Origin: Ursus arctos
Taxonomy: Eukaryota > Chordata > Mammalia > Carnivora > Ursidae
DNA length: 64,000 bases
Reading direction: 5' to 3'
Assembly (NCBI RefSeq): GCF_023065955.2
Contig: NW_026622819.1
Coordinates: forward strand, 1,066,501 to 1,130,500
Shown here: positions 47,125 through 58,156 of the stretch, one piece after another
How the letters are laid out: each line of letters opens with the position of its first letter
Position numbering within the stretch: the first letter of the stretch is position 1
Program-made: the position numbers and the translations under genes
The notes under the pieces: generated by a model
Seen by the model: the letters and a program-made list of their open reading frames with translations, nothing else
What the model was told of the DNA's origin: nothing
The model's database searches: none

Positions 47125-47420
47125 CGTGCTCTGAATGTGGGGGTGTCCCTGAAACTCAGAGTTTGAGACCGGGGATGCTTTCAGGACGTGGGGCTTTGGG
47201 AGGTGAGGGGGAGCCCTCGTGAGTGGGATGGGTGATTGGAGTCCTCGCAGGGGAGCCCCCACAGCGCCCATCGGCCCCTCTGCCACGAGGGTCCACAGCG
47301 AGAGCCTCACCCCGTGTGCGGGTGCCCTGATCTTGACGCCCAGCCCCCAGACCTGTGAGAAACCAGGCGTGTTGTCTATAGGTCTGCGGTGTTTGTGACC
47401 TCAGCCCAACAAGCTCTGTG
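47125..47420 (+). mobile_element. MLT1-type MaLR LTR, sense
   Basis: GCTCTGAATGTGGGGGTGTCCCTGAAACTCAGAG, GGGGCTTTGGGAGGTGAGGGGGAGCCCTCGTGAGTGGG, CCTCTGCCACGAGGGTCCACAGCGAGAG, GCCCTGATCTTGACGCCCAGCCCCCAGACCTGTGAGAAACC and GTCTGCGGTGTTTGTGACCTCAGCCC are colinear with an MLT1 LTR from its first third to its 3' end. It is ancient and noncoding. Confidence 0.8.
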
Positions 47421-48789
47421 TGCCTTGGGAACTGAGTGCCTCTGCTGTTTTCTGCCCGTGGCTCCTGCTTCGTCCACATGGAGGCTCTTCCACGAGGGGA
47501 CCTCGCGTGGAGCCCTGTGCCCCGCGGGGCCTGAGCTGTGTCACCTGGTTTTCTTGCGTTAGGTCCGATCACGGCGACAGGAGACACCCAGGCTTGAGGC
47601 CTCGTGGGAGCTGTGCCCCTTGCACGTGGCCAGGGGCTCGCAGTGGGGAGACAGGGCTCCTCTGCTCCTCGCAGGTGGGTGTGTGGTGGGCCCACGTGGA
47701 CATGGAGCGTGGACCCTCTTCTGTCTGGTGGGCATTCAAGGAGCCCAAGGTGAGCCCAGAGAGGTTCCTTTTTCCCCGGGACACGGGGCATCGTGGCTCT
47801 CGGGGCGCACTAGACAAGGGGACTTACAGCGATGCTCGGCTGGGTTCCTGACGACTTTACCAACAGCACAGTCTGTGCTTTTATCACGGAAACAGAGTGC
47901 TCACAGTAGCACCGGTGTGGGATCTACAGTGTGTGAGGCACGTGGGCGTCCCGGGCTGGGCGTGTCTTCCCCGGTGTCACCCTCACTGTCTCCTTCTCGC
48001 AGGGAAGCCGGCTCTGTGCTCCTGCAGCGGCTGTGGCTCTCAGGCCCCGCCTAGGTCGTCTGAAACCAAACCCACTCAGATTTCACCACCATCCTTTGGG
48101 CTTTGCTCTGACGCTCACCTGTCATGAGAAAATGATCCAAAGAGAGAGACATGCTCGGGTCACGGGGAAAGGCTCTGGGTTTCAGGGAGACTCGCTGGGC
48201 GCTCAGACGAGGTCTCCAAATGTGACCAGCTCATCGCTGTACACGAGGGACCATGCTGGCATTTTGGGTGGCGTTTAGCCGACTCTGGTCGCACCCACTG
48301 CACGCCAGTGGCCCCCATTCTCAGCTTGACAATACTGAAAGTCGCCACCTGCGTTAGGCTGCTTACCCTCCTCTCACCCTGGAATGCTACGGGGAGTGAG
48401 TGTCTCGTGTCTGCAGGAGTTTCTTCCTGCTCCAGGTGCTGCTTCCTGGTGGATGGAGGGCCCTTGGTGTGTGCTCCTGCCTCTGTCATCTTGACCTGCT
48501 GCCCCGGGAGTCGAGGAGGGGGCTTAGTCGGCAGGGAATTTGGAAAGGATGCTCTGTGCTGTCTGCTCTTGGGAGCGACTTCTCTCCCAGGAAAGAGAAC
48601 CCCCAGATCCTTCCCCTGGGAGAGCTGCTGGGTCCGCACAGGGGTCCCTGGGAAGGTGGGCGGCTCTCGCCCTAAGCCACGTCCTTCGAGCGGGCCTCTA
48701 TCAGGGACACGCGTGCTGCTGTGGCCCCAGCAGCCACTGTCCTGTCTTATTTCTAATTGTCCAGAATTGTGTGCAGGAAGGAGTGCATT
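47421..48789. other. No gene recognised
   Basis: GC-rich, no supportable exon or repeat. Confidence 0.45.
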
Positions 48790-48863
48790 AAAAGATACAT
48801 TGACTAACATAATATAATAAAAAAAATTTAAAAAAGTCATTGAAAGAAAAAAAAAGATACATT
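48790..48863 (+). mobile_element. Very short retrotransposed 3' tail (about 50 bp) with target-site duplication
   Basis: AAAAGATACATT occurs at 48790-48801 and again at 48852-48863. Between the copies lie about 50 bp of A/T-rich sequence (GACTAACATAATATAATAAA then A-runs). This is the structure expected of a severely 5'-truncated L1-type or SINE insertion: only the 3' end and an A-rich tail, flanked by a 12-bp duplication. The source family cannot be told from so little sequence. Confidence 0.65.
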
Positions 48864-50902
48864 TTATAAAAAGTGTAAAGTGTCAAAGAATTTGTGAAAC
48901 TCACTGATGACCGAGAGAACCAATACTGTATTAAAAACTGGTTCAGAGGGGACACACAGGAATCCTGAAGTGAATTTACTGAACAAGGCAGCAGTGGGCA
49001 ACATCGAGAGGGTGAATGTCACCGTCATCCTCACCGGACAAAATTCTTCCGCTCCGCTACAGATAAGAATATTTGCATTGCTATCGGTTTCCTGTAACTG
49101 AAGAGCCCTAAAACAGTTCAAATACAAAGAAAGGGCAAATAACCCATACGGATAAGCTGGACAGGGCCGCAGCAGGCTGCTTTTTCTGTTTCCAGTTCTC
49201 TCATGACTTTTCCTGACAGGCTCCGGGTTTGGGCGGTGCCACGGGCTGGCCCGCCGGAGCCACAGGGCCGTGGGTGTGTGGCGGGTCGTCACGGGGGAGC
49301 GTTGGCTCTCCAGCAGATGGGGGGCCTCCACCCTGCCCGGCGTCTCTCCAAAGCCAGCCTCCCGCTGCTCCCCGCCTTCCTCTCCTGTACCCCTGCCCGT
49401 CCTCCCTGCGTCAGCCCCATCGCCCTGGCCTCGTGGGTGCTGGCCGGCCAGCTGTGCTGTTCTGCAGTTTGATCTCCCCCGTGGCCCTCCTGGCTGCTCG
49501 CTTCTTGCTGTCAGGACCTTCCCTGCGGAGATGAGCCCTGCGTCTGTGCGGCAGGACCTCCTTGCCCGGGGACACCCTCCCTGGGGTCCTAGCATCCCAG
49601 ATGTATTCCGATATGCAACTTCAAGCTGCAAGTCACCGGGCCCCACAATTTGTTCTAGAAATTACTGACGACATCATTTCTCAGCCTGGTCAGTGACGCC
49701 AGCTCTATGGACACGTGGTGGCACCTGCCATGTAGACCCCAGCCACTCCGCGGCCACTGTTAGCAGGGACGTGGGCACCAAAGGCAACAGTTCCCGACAG
49801 GGCACGAGGGTGGGGGCGCTGGTGAGGCTGCGTCTTAGGGCCACAATGCGCCCTTGGTGAGTGGCCAAGAACTGGCTGCCGGAATCCAGAACCTGTTGAA
49901 ACGTGACTTTCCTTACAGTCACTCTCCCCTCGGGAGCCCTAGTCTCCAGGCTGACCTCGGACCTTGCCTGGACGTGTCATTTCGGGTCTGGTTTATTCAG
50001 GAGCAAGAATGCTGTTAGCACGTTTCCCACGTGACAACGTTCAGGACTGTACGGTTCTTCAGAGCCGAGGTCCGTGAATCTCTCCCCGGCACGTTTCCCC
50101 TCCCTTGCTTCCTTGTGACCGATCTTTCTCTACGTGGCGTGGGCAGAAATCTGGCCTGGGTGTGACCGTTGCTGTAGTTACACTAACTGGCTGTGTTACC
50201 AGATGCTGATGTCCAACCTGTCAGGACGGGCACCACGTGCGGCAGGGAGGCCTGAGTCATGGCCCAGCTTCTGGGCGGACGGCTGTCTTGTCAGTAATTT
50301 CGGGGAGATCACTCCATCCAGCCTTGCAAACAAGCACACTCCCGTGAGGCCCAGTCACACACGTGAGGATTTACGCCAGGGAGGCTGGGAAGTCACACCC
50401 GCTGGGCAGACCCCAGGCGAGTAGGAGGCGGAGCCGGACACTTTCACTCCATCCACGCGGTGTGTTCACGGATGAGGGAGGGCCGCAGTGGGGGGCGTGA
50501 GTCCCTGCCCACCTGCCCTCACTCCCTCTTGGTCTCTGGCAGGGGCTCGCAGCTGACACTTCTGTCTGCCCGTGAAGTTGGGATGATGGCACCCACCCAT
50601 CGGGCTGTTGCAGGGTCCCCAAGGTTCTCATGCTCCATGGGCCCCCAGCTTCTCCCCGGGTTCCAAGCCCTCAGGAAGCTCAAGGTCTCCAGCTCATCCT
50701 GACCCCCAGCCCCTGTCTCTGCCCCCCGTCAGGTCTGCTCACGAAGGCTTGGACCCCAAACCCGGCTTCCACGCTGGAGTCCACACTCACTTTGTGAGGG
50801 TCCGTGACCCCCGGGGGGGCGGCTGGCAGGGAGAGGGCGTTGACAGAGCAGAGGAGTGGGAGGCCGCAGAGGAGCAAAGGGCACGCTTGTGTCTACTGGC
50901 TG
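48864..50902. other. No gene recognised
   Basis: An AT-richer segment 48860-49170 (open on both strands, unassigned) followed by GC-rich sequence. No splice-supported exon. Confidence 0.45.
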
Positions 50903-50922
50903 CCCCCCCCCCCCCCCCCCCC
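50903..50922 (+). repeat. Poly-C run of 20
   Basis: Twenty consecutive cytosines. The complementary G20 strand can form G-quadruplexes, and the tract is prone to length errors in replication, PCR and sequencing, so its exact length is uncertain. Confidence 0.95.
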
Positions 50923-52257
50923 GTGCTGGGCTGGCCCACCCCATGCTGGGCTGCTGCGGGAGGACGCCGCTGCTGCCCCCGCTGGGCCCTCACTGCCGGC
51001 ACAATGCCCGTAGTCACCTCCACTTGGGCTCCGCTGCCCCGCCCAGCGGAAGGCGCTCCTCCAGCTGGAGAGGCCCGGTTCCCAGGTCTTCCGGGAGCGG
51101 GAGCGAGACGGGGCAGGACCCCAGCCCCTGGGCAGAGGCTTGTCGGCAGGATGAAGGCCTTTGGGTCCTCGGGCAGACTCGTCAGTCAACAGACACGGCG
51201 CACAGCCCTCTCAGCCGGTTCAAGGTAATAAGCATTTTTCCTTCCTGTGTTTTGACTGAAACACTAAAAGACCCAAGAAACCAGAATGTGCAGACGAACA
51301 GACTTTCACACAGAACTCTGAACGTTACAAGGTTTCGCTCCTCGCCCTTGTTCTGGGGGGGCACAGAGAAACTTGCGACCACCTGGCTGAGGACAGAGAA
51401 TGGCCAGCTTCTAATTCCACCTGCTTTCCAGGGACCCCAGGGATGGCTTCCCTGGGGTGGCTCCTGGAACCCCGCCAGAAGGGACTGCCAAGGCCTCAGT
51501 CTGTGGCCAGTTGTCCGGGCTCTTCCCATTCCCGTGGGGGCAAAGCCCGCCAGCCCCCGGTCTGCCCGCATTCCTGGCTGCCCCATCTTTGCCCCACCTG
51601 GACCCCCGGGAAATGCTTGGGGGGCTGCTTTACCCCAGCTGAGAAGGTCCTGGAAGTCATGAAGATGGCTGGGTGTGAACTTCCACATCGAGGGAGAGCC
51701 GACAAATTTCCCTCCATGCAGTTTTATTGTCTGAGCCTCAATCCCCGCCTGTCTCCAGCTTCCAGAAAGTTCCAGGGGTGCACGGGCTGCCAGCGCCTGG
51801 GGTGGGCCCGAGCCGGGGTCTTCCGCTCCTGAAAACCCTCCAGCGACCCCAGGCAGCAGGAGGCGGACCCTGGGTTTCTCGGTCCACCCAACAGCCCTGC
51901 TCCTATTTGTACGTGTGGATTTTTATGGGTTTTGGATCCTCTGGGTGTTGGTTGCATCGATTTTGTGACCAGCGGGCATCGTGCCACACTCCTGTTTAGG
52001 ATCTTTTGGGACAAAGGTTTGGGCCAGGAGGGTCAGTGAGGGCGAGAGGCCTCTGCCGTCCACAGGTTTATTCACACTGAGCTACTGAACTCTGGTCGAG
52101 CTCCGTGTCGTCTGCCCAAAGCCGACTTTCAAGGCCGCACAAGAGGTGAGTGGAACGGGCTGTGTGGCCGTCTGCGTGACCGCCCACAACCTGATTTCTG
52201 CAGGCCTGCCCTCTGTCACTGAGCGTCCGCTGAACGGCCTCGTGTGCAAGGACAAGT
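50923..52257. other. No gene recognised
   Basis: GC-rich, no supportable exon or transposon. Confidence 0.45.
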
Positions 52258-52267
52258 AATGCTAATT
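52258..52267. repeat. Target-site duplication, left copy
   Basis: AATGCTAATT, repeated at 52454-52463 (12 of 13 bases match if extended). Confidence 0.8.
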
Positions 52268-52270
52268 CCA

Positions 52271-52453
52271 GGGGCGCCTGGGGGGCTCAGCTGGTGAAGC
52301 GTTTGCCTTCGGCTCAGGTCATGATCCCGGGGTCCTGGGATCGAGCCCCGTGTGGGGCCCCCTGCTCAGCGGGGAATCTGCTTCTCCCGCTCCGTCTGCC
52401 CCTTGTGCTCCTGTGCATTCTCTTTCTCAAATAAATAAATAAAATCTTTTAAA
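52271..52453 (+). mobile_element. Carnivore tRNA-derived SINE, sense, second subfamily
   Basis: The head GGGGCGCCTGGGGGGCTCAG, CTTCGGCTCAGGTCATGATCCCGGGGTCCTGGGATCGAGCCCCG, the middle GGGGCCCCCTGCTCAGCGGGG, the TC-rich body and the AAATAAATAAATAAAATCTTTT tail are typical of carnivore SINEs. The middle segment differs from the copy at 6718, so the two belong to different subfamilies. Flanked by the AATGCTAATT duplication. Noncoding. Confidence 0.94.
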
Positions 52454-52463
52454 AATGCTAATT
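52454..52463. repeat. Target-site duplication, right copy
   Basis: AATGCTAATT, partner of 52258-52267. Confidence 0.8.
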
Positions 52464-53001
52464 ACAAATATTATTAGGTTTAATTGTCCTCATGATTTTA
52501 CTTTCCTTATTTATTGAATGAATGGCACCTGAATAATAACTGTTCTCGTGTGACAGGATAACCATGACCAAGGCAGTCAGTAATGAAGGAAATGAGAACG
52601 TAAAGAAGAGATTTCCCGGAAATGTCTTAACAACCAGCTGATTCAACCAAGTGAAGAGGGTGTCGCTGAGTGAGACCCCACTCTCTTTGCGCCTGGTGCC
52701 TTGACGGGGCTCCTGGTCTTGGTTCAGCAGCTGCGAGCATCCTGGACGTGCCTCCTGACCGTCCGGCAGCCTCGGGTGGTGACTGAGCCTTCAGATCATG
52801 ACGAGAAGCCACGTGCTTTCTGCTCAGATTCACGCTTCCCTGGGGATCTGAAAATTTACTCGGCATGGGTAGGGACGTGGACTCTCATCTCTTACTAGGA
52901 GTCTCCCCCAGGATCAGAAATGACTTCAGTTAGGAAGACAGCTTCTACGTCAGTAGTGGAGAGAAGCTTTTTCCTTTGGTAAAGCCATTGTGAAACCTAT
53001 A
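52464..53001. other. No gene recognised
   Basis: Starts AT-rich, then GC-moderate. No supportable feature. Confidence 0.45.
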
Positions 53002-53104
53002 CAAAAAAAAGGAAGGAGGGAGGAAGGGAGGGAGAGAGGAAGGAAGGAAGGAAGGAAGGAAGGAAGGAAGGAAGGAAGGAAGGAAGGAAAGAAGGAAGGA
53101 AGGA
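53002..53104 (+). repeat. A-run and (GGAA)n/(GGGA)n microsatellite
   Basis: An A8 run leads into about 95 bp of GGAA and GGGA units, with a pure GGAA stretch from about 53037 to 53087. Purine-only on this strand. Consecutive GGAA units are potential ETS-factor binding sites, but there is no sign of a nearby promoter. Confidence 0.95.
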
Positions 53105-53500
53105 CTTGGCCAAATGTTACTTTTCTGGGTGTGTCCATGAGGGTGTTTTTGGATGAGGTTAGCATTTGAATTGGTGGACTGAATAAAACAGATTGGCCTT
53201 CCCAATGTGGGTGGGCCTCATCCAATCAGTCGAAGGCTTGGCTAGAACAGAAAAGCCGAGAGCTGGGGCTCCTCCTGCCTGAGGGCCTTGACCGGGAACT
53301 CTGGTCCTTTCTGGCCTTCGGACTTGAACTGATGTGTCAGGTGTTCCTGGGTCTGGAGTCAGCTGGCTTTCAGACCGGAGCCCCCTCCTCGGCTCTCCTG
53401 GCTCTCCAGCATGCCGCCAGCCGGTGGTGGGACTTGCCAGCCTCCACAGCTGTGTGAGCCGACTCCTTGCAAGAACTGTTTTTCTATGGGTGTACATGCT
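53105..53500 (+). repeat. Ancient interspersed repeat ('GTCAACTTGAC' family), copy 2
   Basis: TTGGCCAAATGTTACTTTTCTGGGTGTGTCCATGAGGGTGTTTTTGGATGAGG, GTTAGCATTTGAATTGGTGGACTGAATAAAACAG, AATGTGGGTGGGCCTCATCCAATCAG, CTGGCCTTCGGACTTG and GACTTGCCAGCCTCCACAGCTGTGTGAG follow the same family as 34655-34910 but extend into its 3' half. The 5' end is missing, replaced by the GGAA microsatellite. Confidence 0.8.
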
Positions 53501-54174
53501 GTTGCCTCTGCTACGCTGTGGATTCTGATGAATACACTCGCTCTTTACCGTGCTCTGTGTGTGCACATCAGAAAACATGTCAGTCTGCTTCTGGGAAGAC
53601 AGGAAGCCCACGAGGGGTTTGGACACACCTGCTTCAGGTCCTGGTTCTGGGAGGTCACTTAGTTCCTCACCTGTCCCTCAGGTGATATTGGTGCCCACCA
53701 CGGCTCTCAACAGGATTATTACCGGAAAGGAAGTGACAAATCACCTGGTAAGAGCATGCGGAATGTTCCAACACCCTGAAGGCTGGTGGCGTCTCCTCAC
53801 TTGTGGGAGGAGAGGGCGGGAGGTGTCATTCTCTCTCTGGGGCCCCAAAGTGTTCTTTCGGGGGCCCCTTTCCTTGCCTGCTTTCCCTGGTTGGCCTGTC
53901 TGGGTCCAGCCAGCAGGTGGACCTGGGGAAGGTCTGCTAGCCTGTTGTCGTGGAGCAGTGACCCTGTGCTGTCCATTCAGCCAGAGACTGCGCAGGAGCT
54001 GATGTAAGGAAGAAGAGCAGCTTTGGAAGTTTCCACACGAGGCTGTACCTGTGCCCCAAACTCGGGACGTAGCCAGCACACAGATGAACATGAGCACGTA
54101 GTGGTGGTGTCACCTGCCTCAGGCTGTGGCTTTAGACACCTGCTCCCCTTCTACCACCTTCTTAGAGGCAGAGT
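53501..54174. other. No gene recognised
   Basis: Sequence between the ancient repeat and the hexamer array. An ATG at 54023 opens into the array in frame, but nothing supports translation. Confidence 0.45.
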
Positions 54175-55200
54175 GCCTATACCTGTATCTTCACCTGTAC
54201 CTGCACCTGTATCTGTATCTTCACCTGTACCCGCACCTGCACCTGCGCCTACACCTGCGCCTGCACCCGTGTCTGTACCTGCACCTGTGCCTGTACCTGA
54301 ACCTGTGCCTGCACCTGTGCCTGCACCTGTACCTATACCCGTGCCTGCACCTGCACCTCTTCCTGCACCTGCGCCTGTACCTGCACCTGTGCCTGCACCT
54401 GCACCTGTGCCTGCACCTGCACCTGTGCCTGTACCTGCACCTGTACCTATACCTGTGCCTGTACCTGCACCTGTGCCTGCACCTGTACCTATACCTGCAC
54501 CTGTGCCTATACCTGCACCCATACCTGCACCTGTGCCTGTGCCTGTACCTGTACCTGCACCTGTTCCTGGACCTGTGCCTGTTCCTTTGCCTGTACCTGC
54601 ACCCATACCTGCACTTGTACCTTCCCCTATGCCTGTACCTATACCTGTGCCTGTACCTGCACCTGTACCTGCACCTGTACCTTCGCCTGCGCCTGTACCT
54701 GCACCTGTATCTGTATCTTCACCTGTACCCGCACCTGCACCTGCACCTGCGCCTACACCTGCGCCTGCACCCGTGTCTGTACCTGCACCTGTGCCTGTAC
54801 CTGAACCTGTGCCTGCACCTGTGCCTGTACCTGCACCTGTGCCTGCACCTGCACCTGTGCCTGCACCTGCACCTGTGCCTGTACCTGCACCTGTACCTAT
54901 ACCTGCACCTGTGCCTATACCTGCACCCATACCTGCACCTGTGCCTGTGCCTGTACCTGTACCTGTACCTGCACCTGTTCCTGGACCTGTGCCTGTTCCT
55001 TTGCCTGTACCTGCACCCATACCTGCACTTGTACCTTCCCCTATGCCTGTACCTATACCTGTGCCTGTACCTGCACCTGTACCTGCACCTGTACCTTCGC
55101 CTGCGCCTGTACCTGTACCTGTATCTGTTCCTGCACCTGTACCTATACCTGTATCCGTACCTGTTCCTGCATCTGCGTCCGTATATGCACCTGTACCCAT
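54175..55200 (+). repeat. Hexamer-based minisatellite (CCTGTA/CCTGCA) with a higher-order duplication
   Basis: About 170 hexamers of the form CCTGTA, CCTGCA or CCTGTG. A distinctive series (ATCTGTATCTTCACCTGTAC..., then CGCCTACACCTGC, then GTACCTGAACCTG) occurs from 54211 and again from 54709, an offset of 498 bp. Further along, the GTACCTTCGCCTGCGCC landmark is offset by only 414 bp (54677 and 55091), so the second block has lost 84 bp. Since the unit is six bases and rarely makes a stop, several frames stay open on both strands (PVPAPV, LYLHLC, GTGAGT, RYRCRY patterns). These long frames are repeat artefacts. Confidence 0.97.
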
Positions 55201-55639
55201 ACATCTTCTGTGTGCTAGTGCGTCTGTTCCCTCTACGCTCCCAGGATGCTTGTATGCAGCCATTGCCTGCCCTGGGCTACTCTCTTTTCAGAGAAAGGTT
55301 CCTGGTCTTTCCCATGTCAGTTTGGCTCTGGGGGCGAACCTTGTCCTGCCCAGTCCTGGGGATCTGGTGGGGTACCGGAGGGGCTTTGGTGCCCAGATGG
55401 GAGTGTTGTCTGGAGCTGTGGCCCCGATCCTGACCCAGGACGCTCTGCAGACGGCTCACCTTACCTCCCGGAAGTGGCTGACACCGGTGGCCAGGATGGC
55501 ATCTTTCCCTGGGTCCTGTGGCGCACCGCAGCGTGTGCTCTGATGGCCGTGGCGCTGGCGCCTTGGTCTCTCGTGTGCATTTCCCGGTGGCTCGTGCAGT
55601 TGCACAGGGTCCCTGCGCTCGTTGGCCTTTCCTCCCTCT
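55201..55639. other. No gene recognised
   Basis: Flank of the hexamer array. The open frame running out of the array continues to 55543 by chance. Confidence 0.45.
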
Positions 55640-55870
55640 GAGTGACTGACTCGTACCTGCTGTGGAGTTGTTGTCTGTTTCTAGTTGATCTGCGGGCGTT
55701 TTAAAGACTGGATATTACTGACATTCTATAATTATCATTTCCCAGCCTCGTGCTTGTCTTTCACTTTGACTTCTGCTGAATTGTTTGGGTTACTCAGACG
55801 TTGTTAAATATGGGCACCTTCCATGGAATTTCTCATGTTCTTCTCATGGTTCCTCACTCTGTTAGCAAAC
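55640..55870 (-). mobile_element. L1 (LINE-1) ORF2 fragment, antisense
   Basis: GTAGAGTTGTTGTC-like text, GACTGGATATTACTGACATTC, ATTATCATTTCCCAGCCTCGTGCTTGTCTTTCACTTTGACTTCTGCTGAA resembles antisense L1 (…GGATATTAGTCCTTTG…, …TCTTCTCCCAGTCTGTGGCTTGCCTTTTC…). Decayed. Confidence 0.65.
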
Positions 55871-57950
55871 AGTTCTGCTTTCTGCTTGGGGAGATTCCTG
55901 ACTGAGGGAAACCATGTGGGGAAGCTAGAGAGGAGGGGACAAGACAGCTGCCGGGAAGTTCACATCAAGGCCAGATCCGGCCCGTGCTGATAAGGAGGAC
56001 TGACGTGGTTCTCTGGCACTCGGCCCCAGGCCTGCAGACAACCACCCACACCTGACATCTTGAGCTGACTCCGGCCTGCCTCCCCAGCCCCAAACCTCCT
56101 TCCATCTCAAGCCCACTTGAGGGAGGGGGAGCACCTGTCCCCAGGCTGGCCCCCAGCCTGCTGTGATCGTCTCAGGCCCGCAGTGACTTGCAGCTGGCTC
56201 AGCGGCCCATCAGTGTCTGCGGGAGGGGTGCACGCTCATCCTGCTGGGAGGATCTTAGCAATGAGCACAGGGCAGAGGGAGTGTGAGGGAGGGGGTGCCG
56301 GCCCTTGGAAACCCTGCGTGACTGTGGCCCGCTCTGCCTCCCAGAACCCTGGCCCCCTGTAGGTCTCTGAGCACGCCCCACCTGAATCCCGAGCGCCCAG
56401 CAACACCCCACCACTGCCTGCAGGTTTCCGGCTCCCCTGAGGCTGCTGCCCACCTCCCCAGAGGGTGAGGGGGAAGGGTGGGCGGCCTGCAGCAGCCCTG
56501 TGACTGTATGCTGCCCCCAGCACTGGAGACACAGCCAGCTCCAGGGATGGGAGCCCCGACATGCTGCATGCATCCGTCACTCAACAGGGAGGTGATGGGG
56601 TGCTGCCCCCTGGGGACTTGGCCACACCTGGATCCTGGGAGGTGTCTCACCTGCAAGCAGGCAGGTGTGCTGTCCACATCCTTTGTGAAGCAGCTCCTGC
56701 TGGCAGTGAATCTGAGACACGGGGCCACTGGCGGAGCAGGACGACTGACCCCAGCCGCCGGTATCAGTGAGCACAAGACCCAGAGCCGTTCGGTCGTTGT
56801 CTCAAAGTCCATGAGACCCAACCAAAGCCCAGGGCCCCAGCCCCACAGGATGGATGGCGCCTGGGGACGGTACCTGGAGTAGGGTGGGGGAGGAGGCAGG
56901 AGGGAGACCCCCTGGGGGCTGGGTCTGCAGTGTGTGCTGTGGCCCAGAGCCCTGCAGCGGCCTGTGCCTTCACCCCCCGCTGGGTCTGCCTCTGGGTGCC
57001 AGGGTGGGTCTTTCAGTGACATTCGAGGGGTCCCTCCTGAGCCGTTCTGGCTGTTTGGGGCCTGCATGCGTCTGAGGTCAGAAGGCCATTTCTGAGCAAG
57101 CTCTGCGTGAATTCCGTTGCAGGGGAGCCGTCCTGCAGGCTGTGGGAGGTGAGGCTGGGTCCCAGCCGCGGCCACCTGTGTCCCGGACCCCCTGAGCACG
57201 GGACCTCATTTCCGTCAGCCGCCTCTGTCGTCTGTCGTGGGGGCTCAGCCTTCCACAGGGAGGTCTGACGGAGGTGAGGCTGTTGTCTCGTGCCCTGCCG
57301 GTCTCTGGTGCCTGCAGTGCCTGCAGTGCCTGCAGAACACAGGCTCTGTTGAGTTATCACCGGGGCTGCAGTGTGCTCCAGGCTCAAGCAGCAGCGAGTG
57401 AGGCAGGCTCTGAGTGCTCACTGTCTGAACGGTTTGGCTGGGGCGGATGTAACCCCGTCCCATCGTGTGAGCGCAGAGCTGGGAGGGGTGCCCGTCTGGG
57501 CAGAGGGCACTCGGGCCTCAGGCCTGATGTAGGCCTCGTAGGTTGGTGTGGACACGGGCGATCCTTGTTCCTTGCTCTGAACCTGCCCCTGGCTCCTCGA
57601 TGGCCCTTAGAGCCGCGGCCACCGCATGAGGGGCGGAGTCAGCTGTGAGCAAGACGCCCACGGTGTTTTCCTCAGGCCGGGTCACAGGCCCTCGGCACTA
57701 GCCCTCCTCAGCAGACTTGGCCCCATGCTGGATTCCCATGGCCAGCTGGTCCCCCAACAAGGTTGGGGAGACTGACGACCATTGTCATGCCCCTGGTGCA
57801 GGCCTGGGAGGGGTGTGGCCCGACCGCTGCTTGCCGAACAGGCTCAGCAAAGTGAAGTGAGCCCGGAAGACACGAGGCAGGTGGGACTAGCCCTGTGCTG
57901 GGAGCGGACCCCTGAAGGCCCCTGTGTCCAGCACCAGGTGGGCCCATCAC
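55871..57950. other. No gene recognised
   Basis: GC-rich, frames overlap on both strands. A short triple GCCTGCAGT repeat lies at 57309-57335. No supportable exon. Confidence 0.45.
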
Positions 57951-58156
57951 CAGGCGGGCAGGCAGCAGGCGGGCAGACAGCAGGTGGACAGGCAGCAGGT
58001 GGGAAGACAGCAGGTGCCAGGCAGCAGGTGGGCAGACAGCAGGTGCACAGGCAGCATGCGGGCAGGCAGCAGGTGGGCAGGCAGCAGGTGGGCCAGGCAG
58101 CAGGCGGGCAGGCAGCAGGCGGGCAGGCAGCAGGTGCACAGGCAGCAGGTGGCAGG
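57951..58156 (+). repeat. 15-bp minisatellite, about 14 copies
   Basis: Units are GGGCAGGCAGCAGGT or GGGCAGGCAGCAGGC with variants (GGACAGGCAGCAGGT, GCACAGGCAGCAGGT, a few 12-16 bp). A 15-bp unit keeps reading frame, so both strands give artefactual periodic peptides, such as a Cys/Leu/Pro cycle on the minus strand. Confidence 0.93.

Noticed and set aside
54126..55433. Leu/Tyr/His/Cys-rich 435-codon frame and the Gly/Thr-rich antisense frame
   Set aside because: Both are alternative readings of the hexamer minisatellite. Openness in several frames on both strands shows it is compositional.
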